The position numbers and the translations under genes are program-made. The notes beneath the pieces are model-generated. The model was given only the letters and a program-made list of their open reading frames with translations. It did no database searches and was not told the DNA's origin. DNA of 64,000 nt from Diphasiastrum complanatum (Eukaryota > Streptophyta > Lycopodiopsida > Lycopodiales > Lycopodiaceae). The stretch spans positions 20,983,669 to 21,047,668 of the forward strand of contig CM055092.1 in NCBI GenBank assembly GCA_029204225.1. The letters are read 5' to 3'. Positions 12,347 to 25,197 of the stretch are shown here, one piece after another; positions within the stretch are counted from its first letter, which is position 1, and every line of letters starts with the position of its first letter.

Positions 12347-15300
12347 TAGCCCAATCGGTTAAATACCTCAATACTTTTATTATTTTTTTCTGGGTCTAAC
12401 CTGCATGTATGCATATTTTCTGTGAACAATCTGAGTACTTGTACAACAAAGATATTGTTGTAGTAGTACTTTGATACCAGTTTACCACAGTGCAACTGGG
12501 AGCAATATCTTCCATTTAATTAGATCAAGTTCTAGAAAGCAAGAACCATAAATATTCAAGGTTCTCCTCTGAAGGGGAATTGGAATATCTGTTAATCACA
12601 TAGAACATCGTTGGAGATCAATGGAGCACATATATCATTGAGAGTTTTGTGAAGCTGTGATTAGCATTAGTCACATCAATTAATTAGGTCTTATGGTGCT
12701 TGAGTTACCAATTGAAGTGGAAAATGCATGTTACCAAGGCTGGTATTGTTAAGAGGAAACAAGATTAATGCCGTTGTTATCTTGTGCATTGATCATGCGA
12801 TTCCAAATGTATAATTTTATGATCTTCTTACATTATCTCTGTTGGCAGGGACCTGATTAGAAATTTTATGTGTTATATTTACTCTTTAAGTGCTCTGTGA
12901 ATATTGTACAGATTGTACTATTGCCATTTCAGAATGCCGTAAAGAGTGTACTGGGAATTTAGTATTGCTCTTTCTGGCTGAATGGAATTTGTTTATCCCG
13001 CTGTTTTCTCACTCTAGAAACGATTTGGGCTTGGTGCTTTTAGGTGAAAAAACTAGCTCCTATGCAACAGCTGGAAGTTTGTGCTGTGATCGTTTGCAGT
13101 CACAAATAAGTTGTAGCTATAGTGATTCCTCACCAGTTTTGGTCAACCATTAATTCATGCCTTAATTGTGTTGTAAAGTCATCAAACTATGAAGCTGGCA
13201 TTCTTATATTTCAAACTGCAAAATTAATAAGTCTGATAGTGACTGCCAGCCACCAAAGCTGTTATTCAACAGTTGTGGATAAAAGATGGACTTTTGTTAA
13301 ACTTTATGAGGACTATTCCTGCACTGATATGTAAATTAAAATAAGCAGTGCAGAGAGCATTTCTAAAACCAACAATTGCCTGTGAAATGTTTCTTATGAA
13401 ATTAACCCATTAGTGGTTTTCAGTTTACTAATGGTGATCTATGAATGGGGTTTGCTCCAAATAATTTATGCTGAAAGTTATGGATGAATTTAGAACAAAG
13501 CACTAGACCTACATGTAATTTCATCAAACATAAACAAAGAAGTAGAAAAGCTTTCTCCCACCAGCTAGGCTTGCAGCCCGTCCCCATCTACGCACAGGGA
13601 AGATGGGCCTATGGTGAAACTCTACATTCTGACCAGTATTTGCTTTAGGGTTCAACCCTGCATCCAAACACCAAAGATGATTTTTAAAGCTAGATTTTCT
13701 TAAATCATGGTAATTGCGATTTGTGATCCTTGCCGGGGTTGGGCGTCAGAAATTACAACTACTACTATTTCAGGCCTGGTTCCTTTTCAACATGGACCAG
13801 CTATTCTGTGGCCCATCCCTTTAGATTCATAAAATTTTGCCCTATCTCGGCTCACTGGAGATGAGCCCTTACACTCTTAAATTTGTCAGGTACCAGGTAC
13901 TTTCAAGTTTCAACCCATGATTTGCTACCCCAATGTAGGTATCATGATAAGAACGAAAAATCTTTGGCTTTGGGGAAAATTATTGACCCAAAAAAATCTT
14001 TTCAACTCTCATTCTTTGGAGTTTTTAGACCAAACTAAATGGCACTAGATCTCAAGGGACTCTAGTCATCTCATTTGAGGCTCTAGGCTTAAAGTGGGTG
14101 CTTAATGATTTACGGCGAGTAAACCATCTTCAATGAGGTAGATATACATACCTTTCATGTCTAACAGTATTTGGTATGTTTTCAGTTATTTCTAAACATT
14201 TAATGCAACAGGCTCTGCATTTTTCATGAACGCAAGGGTTACAGTTTTCTACAGATTCTTTTGCCATTACAAATACAAAAAGATTTTGAATGCAAAGTGT
14301 CATATTGTAAATTTGATGTTCCATCTATTGTTGCCATCCTTTGTGACAATTGAAGTCAAATTTAAATCAAACAGCCTATGCTTTTAGTATGAAATGACTG
14401 CATGGTGTAACATATTCAAAGTATATTTATCAATAACGTATTCTCCTTCCATTCCATTCTCTAAATAAAATTGGGTTCCACTCATCATGCAAAAATAAAC
14501 ATAGCATTTTACACAACGTTTGTTGTTGAATTTATAATTTTTATCCTTTGTGAGAACTAATCATGGAGATGAAAGAAATGAATCACTCTATTCTGTTGGT
14601 GTTATTGTTTTGTTGGATGAAATCATTCTTTTTGTGTCAAGATTGGTGTGAATGAATATTTTTTTGTACATGTGCAAGGCTTTTGGCTTAAAAATTATAC
14701 TAGTGTTTGCAAGATTTTTTTTTTTTTTCATTATGAACAATATCTTCAAAATCTCTGCAAGTTCAAGTGGGCTCATTGGTTATGTCATTTAATAGTGTCT
14801 CTTATGGAACACTATCAAAACTTGATATCACATAAGTTTCCTTGTTTGTGTTACAACGCTGTCCAACATCCTTGGCAATTCCAACATCCAGTACATGTGT
14901 TGGCCATTCCTTTGCTGCCAACGAGAGACAAAATCTCCTTTGCATTTGTCTTTGGAGAATGAAACCTATATGTTGTGGCTTTGTTATTGGTTATGTGCCA
15001 ATATGCTTTACTTTTGTTGGGCAGTGTATGATTGATTTCACTAATATGAGTCTACCCATATTGAAGAAATCCAACTTGTTGTATTGTATTTGCTCCCCAC
15101 TGAATCAACCACAAATATGACATTTTAATTGATGACAAGTTTCTTCTCTATGAAGGGCTCACTAGCTTTCATTAATATGACGCTCAACGAACATCTCACA
15201 TTTTTGCAATGCCTAGTGGTGTGGTGGATTCAAAAGCACAGATCTCTCAAGTAGAAATATTATTTGGTGAAGTACATGCTTTATATGGTGTCATTTTCAA

Positions 15301-15689
15301 CTTTTTTGATCTTGTTTGTTTTTCACATCAAATTTCGTGAGACACATTCTCCAGTTTGTTATTCTAATGGAATTGTGGACAATTTTGATGAATGATTTGA
15401 GAGTTATCCTGATTAGGATTTGAGGTCCTATTAGGTCAACACATCTCACCAAATCTTTCATTGTATCAGTATAACAAGTATAGACAATATATGATCTCCT
15501 TGAACTCACTCTTTTGATATGACTCTATCAATAAGGTTTTGCAAAGAAGACCCACTCCAATAAGTTTTTTGTGACATTATTTTCATGGAGTGCTTTGTAA
15601 GATGACTTTGGCCAAATCATCCACAATAGAGGCCCAAAACTAATTTTTGATGCAATTTAGACTCCATTCCCAAACCATTAGCGATGGCG
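12347..15689. other. 3' flank of the gene and gene-poor intergenic DNA
   Basis: No conserved protein, RNA gene or transposon motif seen. Short frames here (for example 14648-14962) have no recognisable domain and low-complexity AT-rich composition. A box-B-like GGTTCAACCCTG at about 13651 has no convincing partner box A. Confidence 0.6.
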
Positions 15690-16430
15690 AGGGTGGGGAA
15701 GGAGGCTCATTTTTTTTTTTTTTGTTTTTCCCACATTTTTGGGATCCTTTATCACTCTCATCAATGTTGATGGGGATGGGCATAGAGACCCAAAATTAAA
15801 ATTTTAAGCATTTTCTTGGCTCCCTTTTAAGTATTGCATGTTACTTCTTTTTATTTTTATGCTTTTTTATTTAAAATCAAATATCTCTCACTATTTTGCT
15901 TAGAACTTTTGGATGACATATTTGATCTCCATGTGTTAGAAACTAGACATCAAGAGCTTTTCAGCACATAAAAAATCTTAGGAATTTTGAGAAAAAATAA
16001 GATCTTAGGAATTGGATCTTTTGTTTAGAAATTAAAAGCATAATAATGAAATGTGGGTTGGTAATAGTTGCGCAAAAATCACAAGGGAGTACAAATATGC
16101 TTCATAGATTAGTTTTGGGCCTCTGCGTCCACCCTTGTCAATGCTAATATGGAGGTGCAAAGACCCAAAAAAATGTGAAAAAAAACTTGATTTTGGGCTG
16201 TCCTTTGCACCTCCATCAATGTAAAGGGCGACTTAAAATGACCAATATCTTTCACATTTTGGGGGTCTCTTTCCACCCACATTAGGATTATTTCTTTAGA
16301 CATTTTGGGTTCTTTCTGCCCACATCAACGATGATGGGGGGGCCAAAACAGAAAATTTTGACACTTTTAGGCTCCCTTTCCACCCCCATCAATGATCACA
16401 GGAGTAGGCAGAGAGGCCCAAACTTGGTTA
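15690..16430. repeat. Degenerate repeat cluster with units in both orientations
   Basis: Blocks of the type CCACCCCCATCAATGATGA, followed or preceded by GGGCC and TTTTGGGTC or its complement, recur about six times between 15690 and 16430. Some are reversed, so the cluster could fold. No protein is encoded. Origin unknown; possibly a decayed satellite or MITE array. Confidence 0.5.
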
Positions 16431-17519
16431 CTACATCGAGTTCGGTAAATTGGTTTGTGTGTACCGTGTGATTGGGTGCTTGAATTCATCAGATGGCTTG
16501 TGTTGCATGTTTCATGTTTATTTATAATTACAATTGGATTGTCTTTGGGTTTCATACAAGGCCAATTACCAATATTTAGTTGTTTGCCATCTTATTTAGA
16601 GGCACTAACATGATTTATGTTGGAGGTCTTACATGTTGTGGAACCTACACACAAATTGAATTATACAAAAAACACATGATGAGTATACGGAGACCATCCA
16701 AAATCAGTGATTGTCAAATTTTATAGATATTATTGTGAGTGCATTGGAGTTGTGAAACTATGCAATACTCATTTTAAGTCGTTATCTAGGGAGACATATG
16801 TATGAAGAGTGAGAGTTAATAAAATTCTTGTCTAAGAATGTCAGAATAAACAATTACCATGACATCATTCTTGAGCATAGTTAGAGAAAAGAGATATAGC
16901 ATTAAGGCCCTACGAGAGTGTAACGGTCTACTCAAAGTTGGCGGGAATACACAATGGAAGGTTTGATTTGAGTTTAGGCATATTTATTACTCAAGCTTAC
17001 CCCATCTTGTTCTATGTGTAGTTATGGATGTACAATAAGGACCTGATTATTAAGTATTAGACTCATAAGCATTTGGACCTCGAAGACATCACACAATTCA
17101 TTTTACATAGGATTTGAGGTCTTCTTCCAAATTAAGTGCATAAGACTAGGCAACATGGGCCATTGGACCAAGTATGCACACATGCCATTTGAGAACTCAA
17201 TCTATGCTAATGTAAGCGTAAAGCTTATTTGTGAACACAATAAACAAAGTAGCTTGCAATGATTCAATAAGTAAACTTGCTAATTTGGGATTTCCACAAA
17301 AAGTGTGACTTAAATTTAGGTTCAAGACACTTCCACATATGTGAGAACATCATCTATAGCTAGTATGCAATTATGAGACCCAAAAAACTCATGCTATCAT
17401 GCTTAGCAAATTTGCCACTATAAGACTTGCAAATTAGCACTCAAAACTTGCTAATTTGAGACCTGTCTATGGATCAAACACCTATACTATTGTACAATGT
17501 TCTAAGACCATGTCAATAA
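16431..17519. other. Intergenic DNA, nothing recognised
   Basis: AT-rich sequence without conserved frames. It ends where Copia RT coding sequence on the minus strand begins. Confidence 0.5.
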
Positions 17520-19905
17520 AATCGTTTTAGGACCGTTATTGGATTGTCGAAGTAGTCAACGTCATATCTCTCAGTGTAGCCTTTAGCAACAAGTCGAGCT
17601 TTGTATCTTCCAACACTGCCATCTGATCTCAGCATCTTTTTGTATACCCATTTTCAGTCGACTTTGTTCTTTCCTTCGGGAAGTGATTCAAGTGTCCACG
17701 CTTAATTCTCGATTCGAAATCTTCCGACATTGCTTGCTTCCAAAATTCTCTTTCAAGATTCTGGATCGCTTCCAGGTATTTTGTCAGTTCTTCAATGAAG
17801 CTGTGAAATTCGACATCAGTGTCTTCAGTCCACTGAAGATTGTCGATGAATCTTTTAGGGGCCTTCAAATTCTTGTCGATCTTCTTGGTTCGATTTGTCA
17901 TTGCTGGTGTGGTTGTTCTTTGATTTCTTCGACATGGTGGTCTTCTATCTCCTGCTCTAGAGTGTGTGGTTCGACATTTTGATTCGATGTTTGGCCTTGT
18001 AGTCCCTCTTCAATCGGCAGTATTGTGAAGATTTCATGGTGGCCACTTGATTCTTTGACTCTTGGGAACGTCGATTTGTCGAACTTCACATCTCTGCTCA
18101 TTACCACCTTCTTTGAGGTTGGATTGTAGAGTCGATAGATTTGTGAGCCGTTCGAATATCCGACCATTACTGTCTACACCCACTTTTCATCGAGTTTGTT
18201 TCTCTTTTCTTTTGGTATGTGCATGTATGCTGCACATCCGAATACTCGTACGTACAATAGATCGGGCTTCTCACCCGTCCACATTTGGTATGACATCTTG
18301 TTCTCTAGGGTTGTCATTATCGATCTGTTATGTAGGTGTACACAATAGTTGCAATTGCTTCAGCCCAAAATTGAACTAGCAATTGTGCTTGAGCCATCAT
18401 GCATTTAGCTCCTTCAACAAGAGTTCCGTTTTGTCTTTCTACCACACCATTATACTGTGGTGTATAGGCAGGTGTGAACTGATGCTCGATTTCTCTTTCC
18501 TAGTAGAAGCTTGAAAACTCCTTACTCGAATACTCGCTTCCATTGTTGGACCTAAGAGTCTACAATTTCTTGGAGGTATGTCGTTCTTCAAATGCCACAA
18601 ACTTCTTGAATCCATCGAACACTTCGGACTTCTTCTTCAGATAATATATTGTTCTCATCCTGTTATAATTATCTATGAATGTGAGAAAATGTCTCGATCT
18701 AGAGAGGGAATTGACTTTCATCGGGTCCCCAGACAACTGAGTGAACTATCTCCAGAATATCCTTGGCTATTCTTCCTTCATGTACAAACGGACTTCGATG
18801 CTACTTGCCCTTCTGACAGACTTCATAGAAGTCGGAGTTTGGACTTGTGATCTTCAGACCACTCACTAGCTCCTTTCTACTCATGTCGTAGAGACGACTC
18901 ATATTCATATGATACATTCATCTATGCCAGAGATGATTTGCATTTTAACATGCATTCAGTATGCTATTGTAGTTGTTGATGATTTTAGCTTGGTATAGAT
19001 TACCTTGTCTTGATCCGACAGTCAGCAACTTATTCGATCTGTGCTTTGAACATTCGGCATACCCATCGAACAGGACTCGTATTCCAAGATCTGCTATCCT
19101 CGACACAAAGAGTAGATCTTTTCTTAACGTGGGTACACAGAGTGCTCCTTGAAGATCTACATGTCTCGATAGTGTACAAAACTAAAGAGTTCCGATGCCT
19201 TCAACATCGTGTCAGCTCTCATCACCCAGTATCACCGTTCTTGTGTTGTCGAGAGCTCTAAAGTTGATCAAGACTTTCTTGTTGCAAGTTATGTGAGATG
19301 TAGCTCCTGTGTCAAACACTATGTCGTAGTCGTGCTGCGTGTAGGTGGTCAACTCTTCATCGACAATTGTTTAGGCATTGTTGTTCTTCTCTACACTGTT
19401 TGATGATTCTACAACATTCGCTTTTTATGCTTTGTGCTTTCCTTTTGGATTCTGCCAAAATTCATATGCTGAATGCCCTTTCTTCTTACAGTGTGTGCAA
19501 GGTATTGTCGGATTGAACCAACATTTGTCTGCCGTGTGTCTTGACTTGTGACAGTGATCGCAAGTAGAAGTTTCTTTGTTGTAGTTGCTCCTTGCCGAAG
19601 ACCTCATTTGAGTCTTTTGTCGATCTTGGGCTTGTTATTGTTTCTCTTCCTTCCCTTTGTAAAAAGGGCCTTCTCCTGGTCGCCATTTGCTAGTCCTTCA
19701 GCTCTCATCAATCTTTCATCTGCAACAAGACTAACTACTCTTTTGAATGCCATCTCAGGTAGACTCAAGATGAGCATTCTTAGTGGCAAAAAGGATGAGG
19801 GTAGAGATTTCATGAAGTACATCAGCTGTTGGGGTGCTGGGACTTGATGCTCTTGTCTAGATGTAGAAAGCTAAGCGAAGATCATCTTGACTTGGCATAT
19901 TAGCC
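17520..19905 (-). mobile_element. Ty1/Copia fragment E: gag to start of RT, broken
   Basis: Read on the minus strand from 19905 to 17520 the order is gag, two zinc knuckles, GAG-pre-integrase, integrase, linker and the first ~40 residues of RT, which is Copia order. Visible signals are CDHCHKSRHTADKC and CTHCKKKGHSAYEF at 19440-19550 (the second knuckle has lost its last Cys), an ERQNGTLVEGAKCMMA integrase segment near 18400, and KARLVAKGYTERYDVDY for RT near 17590. Stops and frame changes are frequent; one is TGA for the RT tryptophan at about 17655. Both LTRs and most of pol are missing. It abuts an unrelated reading frame at about 19.9 kb. Confidence 0.88.
19425..19607 (-). pseudogene. Copia E gag nucleocapsid piece
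   Basis: A 60-codon open stretch with two CCHC-like knuckles, CDHCHKSRHTADKC and CTHCKKKGHSAYEF, then a Lys-rich end. Nucleocapsid knuckles bind element RNA. The spacing before His is normal in the second and one residue short in the first, so RNA binding is doubtful. Confidence 0.8.
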
Positions 19906-20797
19906 TCATATGCCTGCTCTCAGACAACAATCTTTGGAGGGCATCTGTCCCACTGGCCTATTCATCTTGATCTTCATAGTCAATGTCGTCCGGCCACCAT
20001 CATTAAAATCAATAAAGTCTACGAATTTCGTAATCATATTTGAAAGAAGAGATAGTATCTCATCTATTCTAAGGTCCATTATATCACCAATATCATTTAT
20101 GGAAAAGAATGGAATGTCATCTATGCAGTACACAAGGATGTCCAACAAGGTTTTGCTTTGGTCATTCTTGCGTACGGTAGATAAGGGAGAAATTAACAAA
20201 GCATTGGCCTTCCCAGGGTCATATTCCAAAGCTAACCTTACCTCCTCTTCTTCTCCCAGAATCTCATCAATAATAGGAGCCTCAGTAGCGCCAAGAGTAC
20301 TGGAGGCTGGCAGAGCAATCATGCCTATGCTAGAAGATCTTGTCTCATCAAGGATCAAAGCAGATATGTAGAAAACAAAGGCCATGCCTTCTTGAACGAA
20401 CCTATAGATACGGTTGTGCTCTTCAAAAAATATGACTTGCTTGAATAGATCAATAAGCATAGTGAACTTATGATTGTGCCTTGCTTAGCATTGCGATGAG
20501 CATGAGTCAATTCAGTGAAATGCACAACCTTCCATTAGCAACATGGTCTATTGGAGGCACTCATAGAACTCTCTATAAAGTTTAGGAAAATACTCCCTAT
20601 GCTCAATAATGAACCTCTCTATGTCGAACTTCATATTGAAATAAGAGGCAAACTGAGGTAGTCTTTCCCCGACCCCAACATCAATAAAAAAGGTCTGCAA
20701 AGCTCTATCGAGGTGTTGGAGTTAATCTTCACTCTTTGGTTGGTATTCATCCTCACTTCCTAACTCACTACTGTGTTGAATTCTCACACTTTTCATC
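19906..20797 (-). pseudogene. Unidentified eroded protein-coding region
   Basis: A 184-codon open frame (20460-19906) follows a related upstream stretch that starts MKSVRIQHSSELGSEDEY near 20797 and runs to about 20550, with stops and at least one frame change between them. The protein is acidic to neutral and leucine/isoleucine-rich, with motifs FKQVIFFEEHNRIYRFVQEG and ILGEEEEVRLALEYDPGKA. I do not recognise it. It has no zinc knuckle, DSG, integrase or RT motif. It could be an ancient gag N-terminal domain, a captured host gene fragment or an old viral piece. The neighbouring Copia E gag ends within a few tens of bases of its end. Confidence 0.4.
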
Positions 20798-21521
20798 CTC
20801 ACTTACTTAGAATTAGAATCTGTTACTTAAACATCCTATCCCTTTTATTCAATCAACCGAAAAGACTACTACTCATAGCAGATATATTTTCATTAGCATT
20901 TCCATAATGAGTGGAACATGGCAAGCAAGAATTAACAATCTAATTCTAAAGCATTCAGCATCACAACTCTGGCCTATCACTTTGGTTAACCACAGATAAG
21001 ATCTACTCACTTATCGTGCTTCTTACAAGATTACTATTCACAAACTATAGATCTATAATCTCTCACTTACTTGACAGATAGACTCTTGCTCACATTCACA
21101 ATTCATGTTAACATCAGAATACTACCATTATTTAATATGCAACAAAATAATACAGAGAAATGATAAGTACTCCAAAAATTCTCATTCCAATGACAATAGC
21201 TTCTTACAAAACTCCATGCAATAGATGCGTGCTCACTCATCAACTCCGTTAATCACTAATCTGATCACCAACACAAGGAATCCACTATCCTTCTCTGGGT
21301 TGCCCAATCCACTCTCTGATATCCAGATTGTTTGATCTCTACACATTCATTCTCTGCCCATCATCAACTCCCTCTTCCTTTGACCTCTATTTTTTTCTAT
21401 CTCCTCTCTGCTTACCCGCCATCAAGTTTCTTGGTTGTCACCTTCTACAACCAAATATCATTGAACTTCCCACTAACAGGTCACATCCAACTTACTTTTA
21501 CGTAACTAACTAGTCTTTCCT
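20798..21521. other. No gene seen between unknown ORF and Gypsy gag
   Basis: A mixed AT-rich, CT-rich stretch (for example 21320-21420) that may be LTR or leader sequence. No primer site or LTR boundary could be fixed. Confidence 0.4.
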
Positions 21522-22095
21522 CAGCTCATAAGTTTTGCTACTGGGGTCACAACATAACCACATTGGGTAGGTGATTCAGGATCTGCATGTGATTCAGGAT
21601 CTGCATAAGATTTAGAGGTAGAAGTTTCCTCTGGGTGATACAGAAAATTGTAGGAATAAGATGCCTACACCTCAATGTAGTTGATAATTGCAAGATTCTT
21701 ATTTCTAGGCAACAATTGGTTATTATTACCAGGTGCTCTTTGTAGGAATACTGATTTTTTGTGATTTTGTGTTGTACCAAATACTTCTTGTACTTGCCCT
21801 TGGGATGGAAAGTGTGGGTGTTGCTGACGTGGTTGATAGACAAGATTTGGTGGTTTCTATTGTTGTCTAGCTTGATTAACCTGATTGAAGGTGCACTTAA
21901 AAGATTCATGATCAGATTTATTATAGAGCACACATCTAGATTGATATTGTGTTTGACAAGGACTCTTATTCGGACATTCATTCCCAGTGTGATTTTTCCT
22001 ACAGATAGAACACCACACGCCCTCTCTTCTTGGGTATGTATTTTGGGTTTGAAGATCTTTTAAGGCCTTTTGGATCTCATCTAACTGATATTGGC
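21522..22095 (-). pseudogene. Ty3/Gypsy-like gag fragment with two zinc knuckles
   Basis: Read on minus from 22095: YQLDEIQKALKDLQTQN, then CSICRKNHTGNECPNK and a second knuckle remnant (CVLYNKSDHESFKC, where one Cys is Tyr), then a Gln/Pro-rich tail ending near 21524. In-frame stops are TAG and TGA. An 18-bp unit is duplicated in tandem at 21571-21607, repeating six residues (ADPESH). This layout is usual for gag C-termini of plant Gypsy elements. At about 22.09 kb it is cut off and joined to Copia A RT facing the other way, which is the left breakpoint of the proposed inversion. Confidence 0.65.
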
Positions 22096-23511
22096 TGCAA
22101 TATCATTGATTGCAAATGGATCTTCAAGATCAGGCATAATGCTAATGGAACGATTGATCGAAGGAAGGCAAGACTGGTAGCACAAGGATTCACTCAGATT
22201 CCCAACGTCAACTACAGTGAGACTTTCAACCATGTAGTCAAACATTCATCGATCCAAGCGCTCCTATCATATGCTGCAGCTGCCAACCTCAAAGTGCATC
22301 AACTTGATGTGCAAACAACTTATCTGAATGGAGTTATACAAGAAGACATCCACATAATCCAGCCCAAAGGATATGTTCTAGAAGCTTTGAAGAATCATGT
22401 TTGTAAACTCCATATGGCACTCTACGGCTTGAAATAGTCTACTAGAGCTTAATTTCAGAGGATCAACACATTCCTCATCGAACAAGGTTTTCAACCAGGC
22501 ACTGTTGATTGCAACGTCTATTCCAAGTCATTGCAACAATCCTTCATTATCATCACCCTATACGTGGATGATACATTGACAACAATACCAATTTGGCCAA
22601 GGATTATAAGCATATGCTGTTTTCAGAGCTCGTCATGACTGATCTGGATGAAGCTCACTTCTGTCTGGGCATTCAGATCCACAGAACTGATCTATATCAC
22701 TCAACAAAGATATCTTCACAATGTTCTTAGCAGATACAATCTAATGAATTGTAAATTAGCTCACTCACCGATGGATTCAGACCTGCATTTGTCGAAGGAC
22801 CAATGTCCCCAGACCAAGCAGGAAGAGGAGCAGATGAGAGAGTATCCTTATCGATCGATACTTGGATCTCTCAATGGTTTGACATCTCTTTTGTAGTAAG
22901 CTCACTCAGCCAATATATGGCTAATCCTGGCATTGCCCATTGGAAGGCTCTCATAAGAGTCGTGAGGTATATTCGAGCTACCACGGGCCAGTGCAACTGC
23001 TATGGAGAATTCAATAATGACAATCTTCATCAGCTCAGTGGATATTCTGATGCAAGCTGGGGAGGACATGTAGACAATCATAAGTCCACATCTGGATTTT
23101 TATTCTTCTTCAACGGCGGTCCTATCTCATGGAACAATCGTAAGCAAACCTCTATCGCTCTTTCTTTTACAAAAGCAGAATACATTGCTGTTTCCCAATC
23201 TTATAAAGAAGCGTTTTGGTTGAGAAATTTACTGTCAAACGTCAGTCTGTATCAGTACAACCCCCACAATTATATTATGTGATAATCAGAGTGCTATTGC
23301 CTTATCGGCCAACCCTAGATCTCACTCTAGGAGGAAGCACATTAAAATAAGATATAAGGGCAAGGTTCTCAACAAGGAAGTAAGCTTATCGTACTGTAGA
23401 ACACATGATATGGTTGCAGATATATTCACAAAGGCATTAAGTGTTAATGCACACAAAAAGTTTTGTGCATTGCTTAGTCTGAAGATCAAGGCATTCATGG
23501 ATCCAGATTAA
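22096..23511 (+). pseudogene. Copia element A, 3' half: reverse transcriptase and RNase H
   Basis: Starts at IDCKWIFKIRHNANGTIDR, the beginning of the Copia RT. It continues with KARLVAQGFTQI, the QLDVQTTYLNG block and MALYGLK, then a TAG stop at 22435, the LYVDD catalytic box near 22558-22572, and RNase H motifs (SGYSDASWGG near 23038, KAEYIAVSQ near 23176, DNQSAIALSANPRSH near 23283, DIFTKAL near 23426). Several stops and frame shifts break it. It is followed directly by a polypurine tract and LTR. The gag-protease-integrase half of the same element lies at 29.94-33.71 kb on the other strand. Confidence 0.9.
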
Positions 23512-23518
23512 GAGGGGT
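23510..23518 (+). other. Polypurine tract of Copia A
   Basis: AAGAGGGGT immediately before the LTR start TGTTGG. The polypurine tract primes plus-strand DNA synthesis in LTR retrotransposons. Confidence 0.75.
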
Positions 23519-24663
23519 TGTTGGATTTATCCCCTTTACTCTCCTAAATCCTAGGTTAAACTGTCTCCATTCATGCTACTGTATTTTACTTGTGTTGTCG
23601 AACAGTCTGCATATTTACATGTAAAATAAGACAGGTGAATAAAACGCGATTGTCTGCATAAATACAAGTAAATTTCCACAGGCAAAAAAAGTGAAAAAGA
23701 CGACACTGTGTTTTTATATGTGATTTGTGACAGGCAAACAAGGCGACACTGCCCTACAAATGCTAAAGGTGCCCTTATAGAAAAGCGAAGGTACTCTATA
23801 AATCAGTTTTAAAGGCATTTGTTAGAGTATTGCATTTTTTGCATTTTCATCAACGTTAATTTCAGCGAAGGCTGACGTCGCGGCCTTCTCACGCTCATCC
23901 CATGCACTATGAAATCAGATTTGACAACGACAGCAGCCACTCACGATCTCCCACAGATAGCACATCCACTTTTGTACTTTTTTTCATCTGCACACTTGTA
24001 AAAATTATGTATATGTATTGAATATCATCTGCGTATTAAACCAGTGTGTGATAACAACATCAGAAGGTTATTAGAGACAGACATAGTAGTTGTTTTTGCA
24101 CATCGATTATCTCTTCCAGATGTATTGTTAGTAATAAGTTTATCACCATCATAGATTGTGTGAGTAGCTTTGTGGAGCACGCAGTTACGTTCGCTATTGT
24201 TTTGTGCTCACCTGCACTATTGACCTGTATATTTCGTTATACTTAATCTGATTACAACTCTGTCTGTTCTGCATTCAGATTTGTGTCAATATTGCAATGC
24301 TTTCTACATTTTGTCTGACTTTCTTATTGCTTAATCTGGTAGTCTGCTCTTCGCAAATTATTATTATTAGTCTAGTTGTTCGCGACTAATATTTAGTCTC
24401 GCCTTTTGCGAGTAATTCGCGACTAAAAATTTGTCTAGCTACTCGCGACAAATTATCTTTTGGATGTTTTGTTGCTTAATGTTTGGCTACGTAATTGGAT
24501 CGAATGTGATTTCCATCACTAACGTTCTGTTCATGTCTGATAGGCATAGTCATGCTTAGGGAAAGAGTAAGATAGCTTGTTCTGCTACGCAAAAATATCT
24601 TCCATTCGAGTTTTCTTTTTGAGCTATCCTTTTGTTTCTCACACCCCTCTCTTTTCACCAACA
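23519..24663 (+). repeat. 3' LTR of Copia A (copy A1)
   Basis: A 1145-bp LTR with ends TGTTGG and CCAACA. It matches the reverse complement of 32564-33710 along its full length (roughly 90% by eye), including the CGCGACTAA palindrome cluster near 24380-24450. Outside its right end is TTGTA (24664-24668), the reverse complement of TACAA found beyond the other LTR. Confidence 0.92.
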
Positions 24664-25053
24664 TTGTAGTCATTTGCTCCACCAAATTTTGAAGGTATTA
24701 AGATGGCTAAAAATAGTGTCTACATCAAACATCCTCAATGTGAAGAACTTCTTCCTCAGATGGAGTTTGATGTGACATCTTAGGATGTCCCAAGCATCCT
24801 TGGATATCTAAGCAGATCGAATATGACTAATTTGGAAGTGATTGATGTTCAATGTGATTAAGGCAAATGCCTTGCCATCTTGTTGCCTCCATTTGGTGAT
24901 GCTAGCTGCATTAGCCTCTGGCTTGATTTTAATACCATCAACAATATCCCACAATTCCTTGGCTAAAAGAACAACTCTCATCTTGAACTTCCAAAGATGA
25001 TAGTTCTCTCCATTGAGCTTGTCAATCAGAGAAGAGCTAGAAGTAGAATCCAT
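24664..25053 (-). pseudogene. Copia element B, gag N-terminal part
   Basis: Start ATG at 25053. The frame opens MDSTSSSSLIDKLNGENYH, then LWKFKMRVVLLAKELWDIVDG, the conserved Copia gag N-terminus. It goes on through HLRKKFFTLRM to LVEQMTT at the very edge of the Copia A LTR. It is interrupted by a TAG at about 24810 and a frame shift near 24700. The continuation LNIEDSDAVMTLLASL is on the plus strand at 33.72 kb. Confidence 0.88.
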
Positions 25054-25185
25054 TCTGGTATAGTGTTGATATTGTTGGTAGAAATAACAATAGTAGATTA
25101 TTGTTGGCTACGCACTTGCTGATATGAGGTCTCGGTAGAAACGAGACTGAATCCACAATGAATATTGCAGATTACCAAGCCGCCT

Positions 25186-25197
25186 GCTCTGATACCA
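25186..25197 (-). promoter_or_regulatory. Primer-binding site of Copia B
   Basis: TGGTATCAGAGC on the minus strand, complementary to the 3' end of plant initiator tRNA-Met, immediately after the LTR end TGCA. About 130 bp of leader separates it from the gag ATG. Confidence 0.9.

Noticed and set aside
13560-13680. tRNA-derived SINE suggested by a box-B-like GGTTCAACCCTG
   Set aside because: No convincing box A at the right distance, no tail and no target duplication.
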